Assembly: GCA_963920665.1 (NCBI GenBank)
Contig: OY987265.1
Location: 3,601,001-3,665,000 of the forward strand
Direction: 5' to 3'
Source of the DNA: Straminergon stramineum
Taxonomy: Eukaryota; Streptophyta; Bryopsida; Hypnales; Calliergonaceae
DNA length: 64,000 bases
Made by a program: the position numbers and the translations under genes. Below the pieces are notes generated by a model. The model was not told the DNA's origin. It saw nothing but the letters and a program-made list of their open reading frames with translations, and made no database searches. Below, in pieces: positions 1 through 12,302 of this stretch. Each line of letters opens with the position of its first letter. The first letter of the stretch is position 1.

Positions 1-3000
1 AAGAAAACAAGCAGGTGTTTCTTACAATGACTCTGTTCTTCATTCAATCTTCCAACATAATCCAATCTTTTGTAATTAGGGATATACAAACGAGGAACCA
101 TGGATGTGCTCAAGTTGAATGCCCAATTGTAGTGTAGTGGTGTGGACATTGGTAGTTGGTAAATGGGAGGATTCCCAAAATTTTGGAAGAGAGTTAGAAG
201 CAAGTGGGGATTGTGCAAAAAACCAATCAACTTGATATTTTAGACCTTTGCAAGTCAAAAAGTAAGTTCTGTATGCCCAATTCAAATTATGCTAAATTTG
301 TCCAAAACATTGCAAAATAGGAACAAATTCAAGTATAAACTCAATGCATTTATATAGATAGCATGATTTGCACTATAGCACTTTTGTTCAACTCTAGATG
401 TAATGTTTACCCACTAGAAGCAAGGTTTTTCATCCCAACATGATGTTGGCTTTTCACATCGAGATGTCCATCATCGTCAATTGAGACGTGTCTTGATGCG
501 TCAAGATCGCGTCCAAAAGTTGACGACCAAAAAAATTCTTTTTTTTCCAAAAGCTTGTTGTCTACTTGGATGGTCTATCTGTCCATGTTGACAACCTACC
601 ATCCAAGTTGAAGGATGGACCGTCCAAAATTTTTTGGGGGGAGATCTTGACAGATGAGAGATTGAATCCTGATGTTTCGTGTGTTGATTGTTCATCTAGA
701 CATGACGTAATGCTGAAAACCTTGATTAGAAGAGTACTATAGGGATTTGCTTGATGATATCAAAGAATTCTTGAGTGTTGCACTACAATGTTTAATCATG
801 TGCAAGAAGTTTGGCCTTAGATTTAAGGAGAATTCTGAAGTGCACATGTCAAAGGGGGCTAAATGCTTGTTTCACAAAGAATCTAAGAATAATATTCCAT
901 TTCATTCATAGGATGTGTTGAATTTTTTTGGTCTGTGCAAATTTTGCTCTTGGATTTTGCTCTCACTTTACAACATTAGTAATCAATTCTAGCATTTGGT
1001 ATTATCTTTGTGAGTTAGAAAATTCAAGTCTTCGTCATTTTGTGCAATTTTTGTGCAATTTTTGGGTTTTTAACTCAAGAATTTCTTGACTTTGAACTTC
1101 GTGATGGAACTTAGATTAAGGTTTGTAGGCAATGTATTGTTGCTCTTATATGTGTTAAATATTGAAACAAGATTAGTAAGAAGAGTTGTAGCCTGAGAAG
1201 GAGAAGATATGGTTTCGACATATGTTGTAGATAAGGCTTTTCAATTTGCCTTTGGAACATGTCAGTTGAGTCCTCTACATGTGTTAAAGGTGAGAGTCCA
1301 AAGGTACATGTATGCATATTTATCATGTTTTAGTTTTTAACTTACTTGACATGTTAGTTTTAAAAACATGCACATACTTTATCATGTGAGACAATGGTTT
1401 TTATCATTTTTATCATTTAAAATACATTATAGATTCTTGCATTATAAGAGAAGGTGAATGAGAACCTCATACAAATGTTGCTAGCCATTTGTCTTTAACG
1501 CTACAGAACCTTACTAGGTGATAATTATAATTTTTTCTTTGACGAAAGACCATATTCAAGTTTGTCTGATGTCTTTGCTTATTGGATCTTGTTGGACTCC
1601 ACCTACTTTGCATAAATTTGGTGTTGCAAATTTTGATTCAATTTGTAAAGGTGTGTATTCTATAAATTCTTTCACAAGGATATGGACATTACAAAGAAAC
1701 CCATGACTTGACTGAGTTCAGGTTTAGGGTTCCAATATATGATCTCTTTTTTGATTTTGTTGCATAAAGAGTCCTTGAATTGACTGAGTTCAAGTTCAAG
1801 GTTTTGAGTAGGCAATCTCTTTTTCTAGATTCTTGCATAAAAAATAATGGAATTGAGGGTTTAGGTGGTTTAGGTGGTTCTTGTTATTTACATTGTCCCG
1901 ACATAATTGCACAAATTATAAATAGATTTTTCTTGTCTTGGAGTTTTAACTCCTCAATTTGAGAGTTTTCTATGAATTTCTTACATTAGAAGGAGGTTAA
2001 GGGAAGTTTTCTTCTATTGCAGGTTGCTTTGTACTACTGGCGCTCCTGGATTCTTCAGTCCACTGTGCTCACTTCGAGAGTGCAACTACATGATGTTGCA
2101 CTGGAACATTGGGGCGGAAGTTTGAGCACTACCTTGAAGGTTTTTTCTTGTAGAGAATCCCTAAACCGTGAGGGCAATTCATGCAAGTATTTTCTCAACG
2201 ATGGGCATCACTGCTTTGTCTTGCAAGTCTTCAATTATGGATGCAATGTGCTTCACGCATGGCTTCACGTTTCCTTGTTTGAAGTCCCTCTTTAATGTTG
2301 TACTTTTTTTGTCCTCAAGGGTGCGAGCTTAGATTGCACAAGTGAGAAACCATGAACCATAATTTTGGGACATCATGCTCTGCGTTGTGGTGTAAAACCA
2401 TTGGATCAAGCCTAAACCTTTAGTGCACCAATTCAAACCCGCAAGTAGTTTTTGAAGTTGAAGTGTGCGATTCTATAAATTGCACATTGTTTTGGAATGT
2501 ATCAACTACGGATGTTGGAGCTTTAGTTTATGTGATTTTTTACTCGTTGCATAATGTGAGCCTCCAATTTGTCACTGGGATTCACTAGGTGTTTTTTTTG
2601 CATTTTGTTATTTTAAGTGTAGTTTTATATACAAAATGCCCCCCAAAGAGTATAGAGCTAAAATAGGTATGTTACATGTCAATACAATATTTGGTCTAGA
2701 ATTAGAATATTATAGCTAGAATATCCCAAACCACAACATGTACATAAGTTAGAACTCAACTAATTGCTGTAAATTGAATAATTATGTGTTATTGTCACAA
2801 TCGGCTAAAACCCTGCATGAGAGCAACATCTCTAGGCTAAAATTGTTCAAGGGAATCCTAGTGAGGTATTTAGTCCAAGTAATAGGTTCTGGTTTCTCCA
2901 TTCCATTGTTAAAATAGCGGAACCCCAATTGTTGGTTTGTAGGAGTTAAAAATAAGAAGATAGGCCCATAGAAGAATCTACAACTGAAAGAAGAGGACAA

Positions 3001-3019
3001 TGGATTAAAATCAGGCTAA
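1..3019. other. AT-rich intergenic DNA, no gene recognised
   Basis: Only short open frames without recognisable motifs occur here. A diverged direct repeat is visible: the stretch near 1706-1771 (ACTGAGTTCAGG ... TTGCATAAAGAG) is repeated near 1777-1843. No inverted-repeat element with clear ends was found. The stretch looks like ordinary decayed intergenic sequence. Confidence 0.6.
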
Positions 3020-3182
3020 GGGCCACTTCACACTACAGCACAAGGTCGAGAGTCCGTCGATTTCAGCCAATGAGATTGCAGAAACCCAAGAGTTTGGCCT
3101 CTCGAGCCTTCACACAAGGAGGCACAACCCAAAGTCCGTCGCCTACTTGTCTGCCTACATGGCACCCAAACGCCTACATGGC

Positions 3183-3249
3183 GACGGACTCTCAATTAGA
3201 GTTTGGGTCGCCATTTCTGGCCGACCCAAACTCTAATCGAGAGTCCGTC
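3183..3249. repeat. Near-perfect 28-bp-stem hairpin
   Basis: Positions 3183-3210 and 3222-3249 are inverted repeats with one mismatch over 28 bp, separated by an 11-base spacer. It lies inside the TAA-flanked element. The outer part of the stem (GAGAGTCCGTC) also occurs once more near 3047-3058. Confidence 0.8.
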
Positions 3250-3326
3250 AAGTTTTTTTCAGAAACTGACAAAATCTCATCCATTAGATTGGACTGTTTT
3301 TGTAGAAATAGGTAGGATGCCCTCCC

Positions 3327-3370
3327 TTGTTTATTTGTTTATTTGTTTATTTGTTTATTTGTTTATTTGT
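3327..3370. repeat. TTTG/TTTA octamer microsatellite
   Basis: Alternating TTTG and TTTA units repeat about five times. It lies within the PIF/Harbinger-like element. Confidence 0.85.
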
Positions 3371-3841
3371 GTCCCCATTAGGGTTTGAACCCTAGTCTCC
3401 ACCATTACAATGGGGAGTCTTTGCATTCTATGAACCTACTTCCCTTCAATGTTTAATGTCACCTTTTTATTCCATTTAAATCCTTCATATTCCTTGTTTA
3501 ATGATGAGAGCATGTGCTGTAATTATTTTTCCAAGGCCATTTTTGACTCCTTTCTCATGTTTTTTAACCTTTTGCTTGAAAAAATTGTCACATGGGTGAC
3601 AATTTATTGAAAATTTCAGAAATTGGATGGATTAGAAGTCGAAAAAATGGAATAGGTTTGGACTTTGGGCTTGGACTTTGGACTTTGGCCTTTGGAGGCT
3701 TCACACTATGGCCGGCCAAGGGCTCCAATTCCTAGTTTTTTTGGCCTATTTATTGCTCATTTCCTTGGACTCTCACCAAAGTTTGGCAACTCAATCCCAC
3801 GGCCTCTCGACTTGGATGGCCATAGTGTGAAGAGGCCCTAA

Positions 3842-5690
3842 GGATTCAATGACGAAGTTGGTTCACCAAGACTACCTCTAGTGTAAAAGATTTCTTGTGC
3901 ACCGATATTTAAATGAGGGAATGGATTTTATTCCCCCCCTAGGCCAATGTAGAGAGTAAGAATATGAGCCGCCACATGTATTGAGGGATTCCATGAGAGG
4001 TTTACAAAAAATATAAGAATTTTCTAATAGATAGAAGATGCTCTTTCGGATTGTCAACCACACAAACCTACAATAGAAAATTCTTAGAAATTATCCAAGT
4101 GGTGATAAAATCTCACTAAAAATTAAACTAACATATTTTATGTTAATAAGACGCTCCAAGAAGTTTCAAAACATTTTGATAGTTAGAAGTACCCAAACCT
4201 GTGAGATTCCCTGACGACCGGCATAATTTAAAGATTACGGCGGAGTTGATCAACAGAGTAGGAGTATACGGAAGCAGAATGAGGCTGAAGATAGGTCTTC
4301 TTTTACTCCCCTATTCCTACTTAAGAGCCTAGGCTAGTTACTTTTGTCAGGAAAGTCAAACTCTAAAAATTGGATTTTTACCCGATTTTGGCATTAAGTT
4401 GGCGTTAGGGTTCGTTGAGATTTTGGAGTTAAGAAAAGGGGTGGTTAGGCTCTATAGACTTTGAAAGGGACTTCTAAAGCAAATGGCACAATCTATTTGT
4501 GATTTGGAGTTAATCTCCAAAAGTTAGGTTTACAAACCAATGTAGAAAGTGAAAATCCTTGAAGATGAGGATGAAAATCCAAAATAATAAGGTTACTTTA
4601 GATGAATGAGAAGAGGTGGGTGCCCCTAAAAGAGTATAAAAGGTCACCCCTTCTCTCCTCAAAACACCCCCATTTGTATATTTGGGTCTGTTGGGTTTAC
4701 TTTTGTTGGAACTTTTGGCATTTAGCCAAAATCCTTGGCGGTTTAGGTCTTTTTGTTAGTTTCTTGCAAGTTGTAGAGGTCTTGGGGTCCCTTTGCACTT
4801 TATGTCTTCTTGTTTTGCCATTGTTAAGCTTTGTATCTCTTTTGTGGTCATTGTCTTACGTTTGCTCAAGTTTTAAGCACCTAGTTCTACTAACCTTAGA
4901 AAGGGTCTTGTCACATCTTTTGAAAGTTTGTGGTTGTCCATTAGTCCCTTGTACTAACTCTAGAGCTATACCACCACCACATCTAGGTAATGTCGCTTTG
5001 GGGGCCTCTAGCTTGCTTTGAATCTTAAAGTAACTATTACTATACTAATACGTGTCACAGTTCTTGAAGGTGTCCTAAGTCCCCATGCTCTACTAACCAT
5101 GTTTTAGCTTTGCACATGGCATTGTGGATCCCGCGGGGACAGCGAAGCTTTAGACCCCCTAGGTCCCAAGAGTCTTAGATTGTGTGTTAAAGTCCTACTA
5201 ACGACGGAGCTTTGAACCCCGAGGTACCTCCTAGTCTTAGATTCGGTGTTAAACCCAAATCGTTGGAAGAGCTTTGAACCTAATCGGTATTCATCTCCAA
5301 AATTTAGTTTCCAAAACACTTTGGAAACAATCCACAGTTTAGTCCCCCAAAATAGACAATAGGTCTTAGTGGTCAAATTCGAAGCATTCCCCCTAGGTTC
5401 ATCTACGTCCCTTTCTAGTTGAACATTCAATCCCAAGTCATCTCAAGTCACATAAAACCAAGAGTTAGCACCTAATATATAAAAGTGCTAAAATCATACT
5501 AGCACCAATAGCCCCACAAGACCAACAAATACCTGCCAATAGGAGGCCAGGGGAGAGGGCTGGTCCATAGTTTGGAAGGCCAAGGGGGGTTCAAAAATTG
5601 GGAGTGAAGAGGAGTAAGTGCAAATTTGAGTTCTAAAAAAACAGAAAAAACAAACTCAACCTTCCTCTAACCAAGCATTGAAGTGGGGAA
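3842..5690. other. Intergenic, no gene recognised
   Basis: A 139-codon open frame on the plus strand (4602-5021) has a hydrophobic translation of low complexity and no recognisable domain, so I do not call it a gene. No inverted-repeat ends were found. Confidence 0.5.
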
Positions 5691-5699
5691 GCCAACTCT

Positions 5700-7650
5700 C
5701 TGTCTCCTACAAAATAAGCCAAAGAAGAGACTAAGACTGAAACACCTCTGAAACAGGGTTTCATCCTTCGCACAACTTAACTTTAGCCCTCAGTGTGACT
5801 CACATCATATCACATTACATCATAGTATCAAAACTAGATATTACCAAATAATATATTGGGTAACTATAAGTCCTAAGACTATCAAAAGTGCCATAGCCCA
5901 TCCACATCTATTCACAAGTTTCAAACAGAGAAAAAAGAACCCAAGAAGGATGAATCCATGTGTTTGACAGTAAAATCTTGCACTGATTCCATGTTGGAGA
6001 AATCAGATTTGAAGGGTGAGCCTCACCTATACCCATCCCAAAAGACATAACAAACCAATGTAATGTCAGTGAGGATGCACGAGGTGTCTTCAGCTACAAC
6101 CAATTGCTATCTATGTCGCAAATCCAATATACCAAAAACAAGAATTAGTAAAAAAGGTCACAAGGTAGAAAGCATCAATGTCAAAGCAAGTTCTTCAATC
6201 AAATCACAAAACTACAAATACAAAGAGACCTTTGCCATTCTCATGTCATAGTAGCAAACCAATAGTCAGTACACACAAACTCCACACCAAAGCAACCCGC
6301 TACATCCAAACTCCAAAGATAAGAGACAAGGGGAACGGGAAGCTATTTCATGCACATAGAATTGGATGGAACAAATTCAAATCAAGTCATAATTAGGTAG
6401 TTGGGAGTAACTACCTACCATAGTGGTAAATGACTTATAATTATGGCCACATCCATAGTGGGTGGGGTGGATGGTATTTTATACCCTTAGGCTAGATTTA
6501 ATCCCATTTGACCATCCCATAAAAAGGTTCAGTGTAACATTGGGTCATAGAAATATCAAATCACATAATAGGCTTAGAAAAACCTTAGAAAAAATTTTCT
6601 CACTCCAAATGAAATAATGAAGACATTTTATTTTGGTAAATTAAAGTTAATCCATAGTGTGATGGACAACAACCAAAAATAAAAATAAAAAAGGGGGTTA
6701 TCTACTTTTGCAAATGACAATTGGGGCATTTGACAAGACCTACAATTGATGAAGAAAACATAGTATTAACCATGTTACCAAGGCATAAGGTACAAGCATG
6801 AGTTCATGTGGCAAATATTTGCATCCAAAATATGGAGTGATCCTAAATTTTGGAAAAACATACATGACAATTGCCAAAGAAGAAGAAAAAGAAGGGACTA
6901 AGACTGAACATCCCTAAACAGGGCCACATCTTATCACTACCTAACTTGTTACCAAAACAAGAATCCAAGCATATCTTTTCAAAAGCTAAGATATGTCTTG
7001 TCAAGTTACAGGTTGTACATAGGAATAAGAATAAGAGTTTAGCAATTCACAAGTTGTCCATAACATAGTCTCAATGGTAGAATACTAATTTGGAGGTAAC
7101 AAATGAATAAACGAGTTTATTCTCCCAAAACTAGCCAAATACAAATATCCATAAAAAAACACAATAATATGACTAAGTGTCCAATGCTTGAAAAGATGTC
7201 TTCTTCCTTGAAATCCAAAGATAGGAGTCTAAGATCTGAAGGTTGAGCCTCACATGTACCCGTCCCAATGCACACAACAATCCAATGTTATGTTAGTGAG
7301 GATATAACAAGTGTCTTTAGCTGCAACCAATTGCTATCTATGTCACAGATCTTGCAAAACCAAAAAGGAGAACAAAAATCACACAACAGCCAACAAAAAA
7401 TATGTAAAGCAAGTCACATCCTCAACATAGTCCAAGTAAACCAATGACCTTTGTCATTCCAATGTAGTGCTAACACTTGAAGTTCAAGAGTCGCCCACAA
7501 GGATACACCACAAGAAAGCACTACAACCTCCAAAAACAACTGTCATAGTGAGATAGGGAAATAGTGAGGCAGAGAAGCCACTATAAACTCACTAATTTGA
7601 ATTTGGGAGGGAGAACACATAGGGAAGGCCATAATGGGGTGGTTACACCT
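5700..7650. repeat. Diverged tandem segmental duplication, non-coding
   Basis: Two related copies lie in the same orientation. Copy 1 is about 5700-6480 and copy 2 about 6870-7650. Landmarks recur in order: AAGAAG-rich then GACTAAGACTGAA (5726 and 6896), GAGCCTCACxTxTACCC (6018 and 7244), and CAACCAATTGCTATCTATGTC (6099 and 7325). The offset is about 1.2 kb. Open frames in the two copies are not conserved with each other, so the duplicated sequence is unlikely to be coding. Confidence 0.7.
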
Positions 7651-9665
7651 AATCATTATACCAAGGGATGAAGGTATCAGCCAGTACAAACACTCACTTT
7701 TAGTGGTTAGTTGGTTAGTTGGTTGGTTGGTACCATCTACTAGAAAGGCTATTTGAGAACCTAAGTACTATAGGTAGGCCATATCATATGGTGGAAGTAC
7801 AAGGGTTGTAGAACCTATAGCATATCTTAGTAAAGATAGGCAAAAATTTTAGGTTTATATGTTTAAAATTTGACCTCTATGCTTCATGTGGATATGGAAT
7901 TAAAGCCAAATTAAAAAAAAAAACTGTGTCATCAAAAAAGGCCACTTAAAGACATTTAAAATATATATATATATATGCTAAAATTGTAGGAGATCTAGCA
8001 AGGAATAAATTAAAATGCATAAAGCCTCTTAAAAGAAAGGGTGTGGTATTGCCACATCAAAGGCTGTAATGTCAAAAAGGTTTGGTCTTTTTAGCAAAAG
8101 TAAATAAAATAGGATAGTTTCCCAATGATTTAAGCATGGGTTATGCAGTTGACTAAAGAAGAAGAAGAAGAGACAAGTATGTAGGAACTTCACTCAAATA
8201 GGAGGAATTGAAGGTAAAATCAATAGAGAGGAATGGAGAAAGTGACTAGGAGAGGAAGACTACTAGATGTTAGATAGGAGGGAGTCAAGAGAGATGAGGT
8301 AGAGGGGAAATCTCCTTACCTTATTTTTGACCGTTAGATTAATGATAGATGATTATTGAGATGCTAGACCTAAGAGGTAGTTCAAGGTGTAAGAAACAAT
8401 GATGCGTCCTTAATTTTGCCTAGAAACATAGAACGAGAGTAGTTTGGCCACTTGAAAGAGGTAAGAGGAATAATATAGAAGGAAAAAGAGGAAGAAATAG
8501 AAGTAAGTGGTAGGAGTAGGACAAATAAACCGTGTATTAACTTACCACTCTATTAAAATAGCAATTCATTGCCTCACTTCACAAGAATTCATGGTGGAGG
8601 GGGAAGAACACTTGGAAAGCATGAGTAACTACATCCACCACGAGGGTATGACACTGACCCTTTTCCTTTTCAATCCAAACCATCTAGTTTGTAAATCCTA
8701 GGCCTGACCGCAAGTCAGACCCCTAGGATTCAAAGTCAGGTCATTTTTTAGTTTATAATCCTAGGGAGAAAGTCTAGAGCTCTCCAAAAACATATGACAC
8801 GTGGAAATCGGAGTCAAAACAAGAAATTTATCAATGGATGAAGTTTAGGACTTAGTGTGGATGAAATGTTTATAGAATTGTCCAATTAAATCCAAACTAC
8901 AGATTTAGGTAGAACCAAACCTCTTAAGCACCTCCATGAAGTTTCAAGTTAGTTTGAATTAGGGAACTAGATTTAAGTCATAGATGAAGTTTGATGAACC
9001 AATTAGCGGTCAAACTTCATCCGCCCATAACTTGTGATGGGAAGCTTGGATAGGGTCAAATTTTCTGTTTTTTGAAAGGTAAAGGATTTCTCTAGAAGAT
9101 TTTGATGTTAGTTCCTCTCTAACATATCTTGCACCAAAGTCCACAATGGCCTAATCTATTTGGTCAAATATTGTCATGGTTGCATTGGTAGTTAGACTTT
9201 GGTGATTTTTGCACATTTGGGTATATCGGGCACTTAGAAAAGATTCATTGCTTGGAAGGCATTATGGACCGTGCTTAGACACCCAAAAGTAGGAATCGTT
9301 TAGTCAAAACTCAAAGAGCCCTTTTGTGCTTGCAATTTACCAAGGGTGGATATATTGGCGCTCAAAGTTTTGTGGAAGTTATGGTTATGCACATTTGGCT
9401 TTATTGTTAAAACATTACCATCCTTTATTGTTGCCATAACTTCCACAAAACTCCCCATTATATGTTAAGTTACATTTCCCATTGTGTGTTAAACACATTA
9501 TATGCATTCTATTCATCATTGTTCATCACTGGGACGTGCAAATGACTCTTTGTTTCACATTGAGCTTGTAGTGAATGTGTTTGTAGTCAACTTGTGTCAT
9601 TCCATCTTTGCATTGAATGTATGTTTAGTAAAGGAACGTGTTTGAGGTGAGGTAATTATGTGTGT
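7651..9665. other. Intergenic, one hairpin, no gene
   Basis: A short AT dinucleotide run lies at 7960-7976. An inverted repeat of 18 bp (9367-9384 against 9434-9451, perfect, GTTTTGTGGAAGTTATGG) encloses about 50 bases. No open frame with recognisable motifs was found. Confidence 0.55.
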
Positions 9666-10310
9666 TTAACCCCTAATGGCCCAAGGCCTGTTTGGAGCTT
9701 CTTGAAATTTGCTCTAAATTGAACAAAAAGTCAACATTTTCATAAGTTGTACCAATTTCTTTTGAATTGTAACCATACAAATTCAAACTAAACATGTTAG
9801 AGATCACATAGGAAAAGAAAACATAACAATATCACTTATAGATTGAAAGATTATAATGTTTGATCATGAGGGTGTAAAAACTATGAAAATTTTTCAATTC
9901 ACTTTTTGCATGTCAACTCTAAAAAGTTGGTCACTAAAAAAATATGAGGTTATAGGGCCTAGCATGCACAACCCCAATCAATTTACGGTTTTTCAAAACC
10001 TATTCTACGATTTTTTTAAATGAATTTCTAATGTGATTTTTCTTCCAAGATCTAGTGTATTTGAGGCTCATTTCCAAGAGCCCGCAACACTACGGGAAGT
10101 CAAGATTGCACTAGGTATCCTTGCACAAAATCTTCAATAGAAAAGTCGTAATCCTTTATTTTTCAGATCAGCTTTTTGATCCTAAAACTAGACTACAAAA
10201 AGAATTCTCCAAAAATATAAACTAATAATAATAGCAATTTGGTTGGGTTTTATTTAACTTCAAAGTTTTCCAAACACCACATTTGGGTGCCTTGGGCATT
10301 TAGGGGTTAA
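9666..10310. mobile_element. TTAA-flanked TIR element, group E copy 1
   Basis: The 645-bp element has TTAA at both borders. The left end reads TTAACCCCTAATGGCCCAAG; the complement of the right end reads TTAACCCCTAAATGCCCAAG, a terminal inverted repeat of about 22 bp with few mismatches. A relative lies at 29955-31170 (similar left start, right end and interior). It has no coding capacity. Inside, at 9841-9863, is a block (GATTGAAAGATTATAATG) shared with groups A and C. TTAA borders and C-rich tips recall piggyBac-type elements, but no transposase supports the assignment. Confidence 0.8.
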
Positions 10311-11726
10311 GAAGCACAATATTTGTATACTATAAACTCTACACCAAATTCTCTAATTGTCAGTAGTGAGTAGTGGAAAAAACAAAGGCAGTAGATGAAA
10401 ACATAGTAAAATAGCATATGATATATTCAAGGCAATTTGGAATTACAATTAATCTATGCCCCCTTCTTAATTAGCCAAATTAGAAAATAACATAATGACA
10501 GAGTACAAAACAAACAATATACAAAAAATCATACCCCTCATTAATTACCCAGTGTTTGCACCTATATCCTTATTAATTCATGGATTGCATACCCCAAAAC
10601 AAGAACAAACAAGGATTAGAATGGAGGTCACCGAAATGGGAGAAGGTAAAGGTGTAAGAAGAAGGGTACAATCATTCATCCAATGGATGGTTAGGAGAGA
10701 TTATCCATAAGTTCAATGTTTTGTTTCAATTAATACTTTGCATTTGGATTTGGTAATAGCTTTGAGGATTGAGCTTTGAGAATTTTCAATTGGTTTGAGT
10801 TTAGTAAATGAGAGCCCTGCGTTCTAAATACAATCCATCATTCTATTCAATGAAATAGGCAATGATGAGGAATACATTCCACATAGATATGAAGTGAACT
10901 CATAAATTTGATGCCATAAAAGAGGAGAAGACATGCAATACATGCTCAAAGGCACAAAGGTGATACCTTTGACGGAGTGTACAAAGCAAAGATCTTGTAA
11001 TTCAACGGTGTTTGTAAGAGATACTTATTCTTTTTTATGTCACACATAGTGTGACGGATTTGTCATGTGGTATAAGTTTTAAGGCATAAATGTAATGAAC
11101 TTTAATTTTTTTTATTGGAATCAGATGTTTCCATAGTAATCATATCCCTGATTTTTGAGAAATGAAAAAAAATCATTTTATATTTAAAAGTCTATTTTGC
11201 TAATTTGTCACACTTTTAAGTTTTTGGGTACTACCAAGTACCTAATGTTAATGATCTAGAATTGAAATTTTGTAGTCTATTTATATAGTAAGCTGACATG
11301 TTTTCTACTACATGCATTTAAAAATGGATTATTTCATGTCCTCCACATTACTAAGAAAACAAGTCGATGTTATCATGACATTGACATTTTATTTAATATC
11401 ATTAAAGACATAATGATGTTTATGAGAATGTCTAAAAAAACATAGACTACCACATCAACGAGTAAACCGATTTTATGTCACACTTTTGTATGTAAAGTAC
11501 AGTTTGATCCTTACCCTTTTGAAGTTTTTTGGTTAAAACATAATTGAAACTTGTCCCTTGTAACACAAATTCTAACACATACTAAGAAATCAAATATAGA
11601 AAATAGCAAAAGGAAAATCCTAAGAAATCTAAACAAAGAGAAGACATATTACCTTACGTGGTGGCCAAGGCAGGAACTTTTTCCAAATAATTACTTCAAG
11701 TTGGAAAATGTATTTTGATAGATGCT
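10311..11726. other. Intergenic, nothing recognised
   Basis: AT-rich sequence with short random open frames only. No repeat with clear ends was detected. Confidence 0.5.
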
Positions 11727-12302
11727 CTAACCCTAGAGTGCTCCGACGTCTAAAAAGTGGACGACAAACATTTTGAAACTCTTATATCTTCTCATTACTG
11801 CTTGGATGAAAGTCATCCTAATTTGTGGAGAAACTTTATCAAGTCGTTGTCCTATCCAAGGATTAGATTTGGTGTTATTAGAGTATGTATTTTTCTAAAA
11901 TTACAAATGTGCAAGTATATCAAGTGGTCAAATTGCATTGACTTTAGTTCAAAATTGGATTTGCCAAAATGAGGTCATAGATTTTAAGAGCACAATATTT
12001 CAAAAAATCACCATGTCAAGAGAACCTCATATCAAATCCATTCCAACAAATTTTACTCAAAAATCATAATATTCTTCTTGTAATTAAATTAAGAAGGAAT
12101 TTTGAAATTTTCCTTTGAAATTTTTTATAAAAAATTATTGATAATAGCATTGATGAATCTAACTCTATGGATGGAATCTACAACTCATAGTCTACAACTT
12201 TTGTTTGTATGTCCATTCCAAAATATGCTTCTAAATAGCACTTTATAATGATTTTTCTAGAATTGTTAATTTTAGAGATGAGTTTGGACATTCTAGGGTT
12301 AA
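11727..12302. mobile_element. TTAA-type TIR element, group F copy 1
   Basis: The borders are CTAACCCTAGAGTGCTCC on the left and the complement of TTAACCCTAGAATGTCC on the right. The interior matches 46348-46909 in inverted orientation and 30236-30820 in the same orientation, including AAATTTGTGGAGA-type and TCAAGTGGTCAAATTGCATTGAC-type stretches. A 71-codon frame here and a 69-codon frame on the opposite strand of the 46-kb copy give similar translations, but the third copy does not keep the frame. The similarity is therefore best explained by DNA homology rather than coding. Confidence 0.75.

Larger units (their letters stand above)
3020..3838. mobile_element. Non-autonomous PIF/Harbinger-like TIR element
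   Basis: The 819-bp element starts GGGCCACTTCACACTA and ends with the complement of GGGCCTCTTCACACTA; the imperfect inverted similarity extends about 40 bp inward (shared AGTCGAGAG-type core). It is flanked on both sides by the direct trinucleotide TAA (3017-3019 and 3839-3841). GGGCC-type ends with a 3-bp TAA/TWA duplication are the established signature of PIF/Harbinger and Tourist-like MITEs. No transposase frame is present, so it would depend on an element elsewhere. A third copy of the TTCACACTATGGCC end sequence sits internally near 3701, suggesting internal duplication or a smaller nested fold-back. Confidence 0.72.

Noticed and set aside
4602..5021. 139-codon hydrophobic frame
   Set aside because: T-rich DNA gives Leu/Phe/Val-rich translations by chance; there are no motifs, no homologous copy in the window and no supporting promoter or splice context.
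11757..11972. Similar short peptides in group F copies (11757-11972 plus; 46663-46872 minus) as a conserved gene
   Set aside because: The third copy at 30236-30820 does not keep the frame and the frame covers only part of the element; DNA homology of a repeat explains the similarity.
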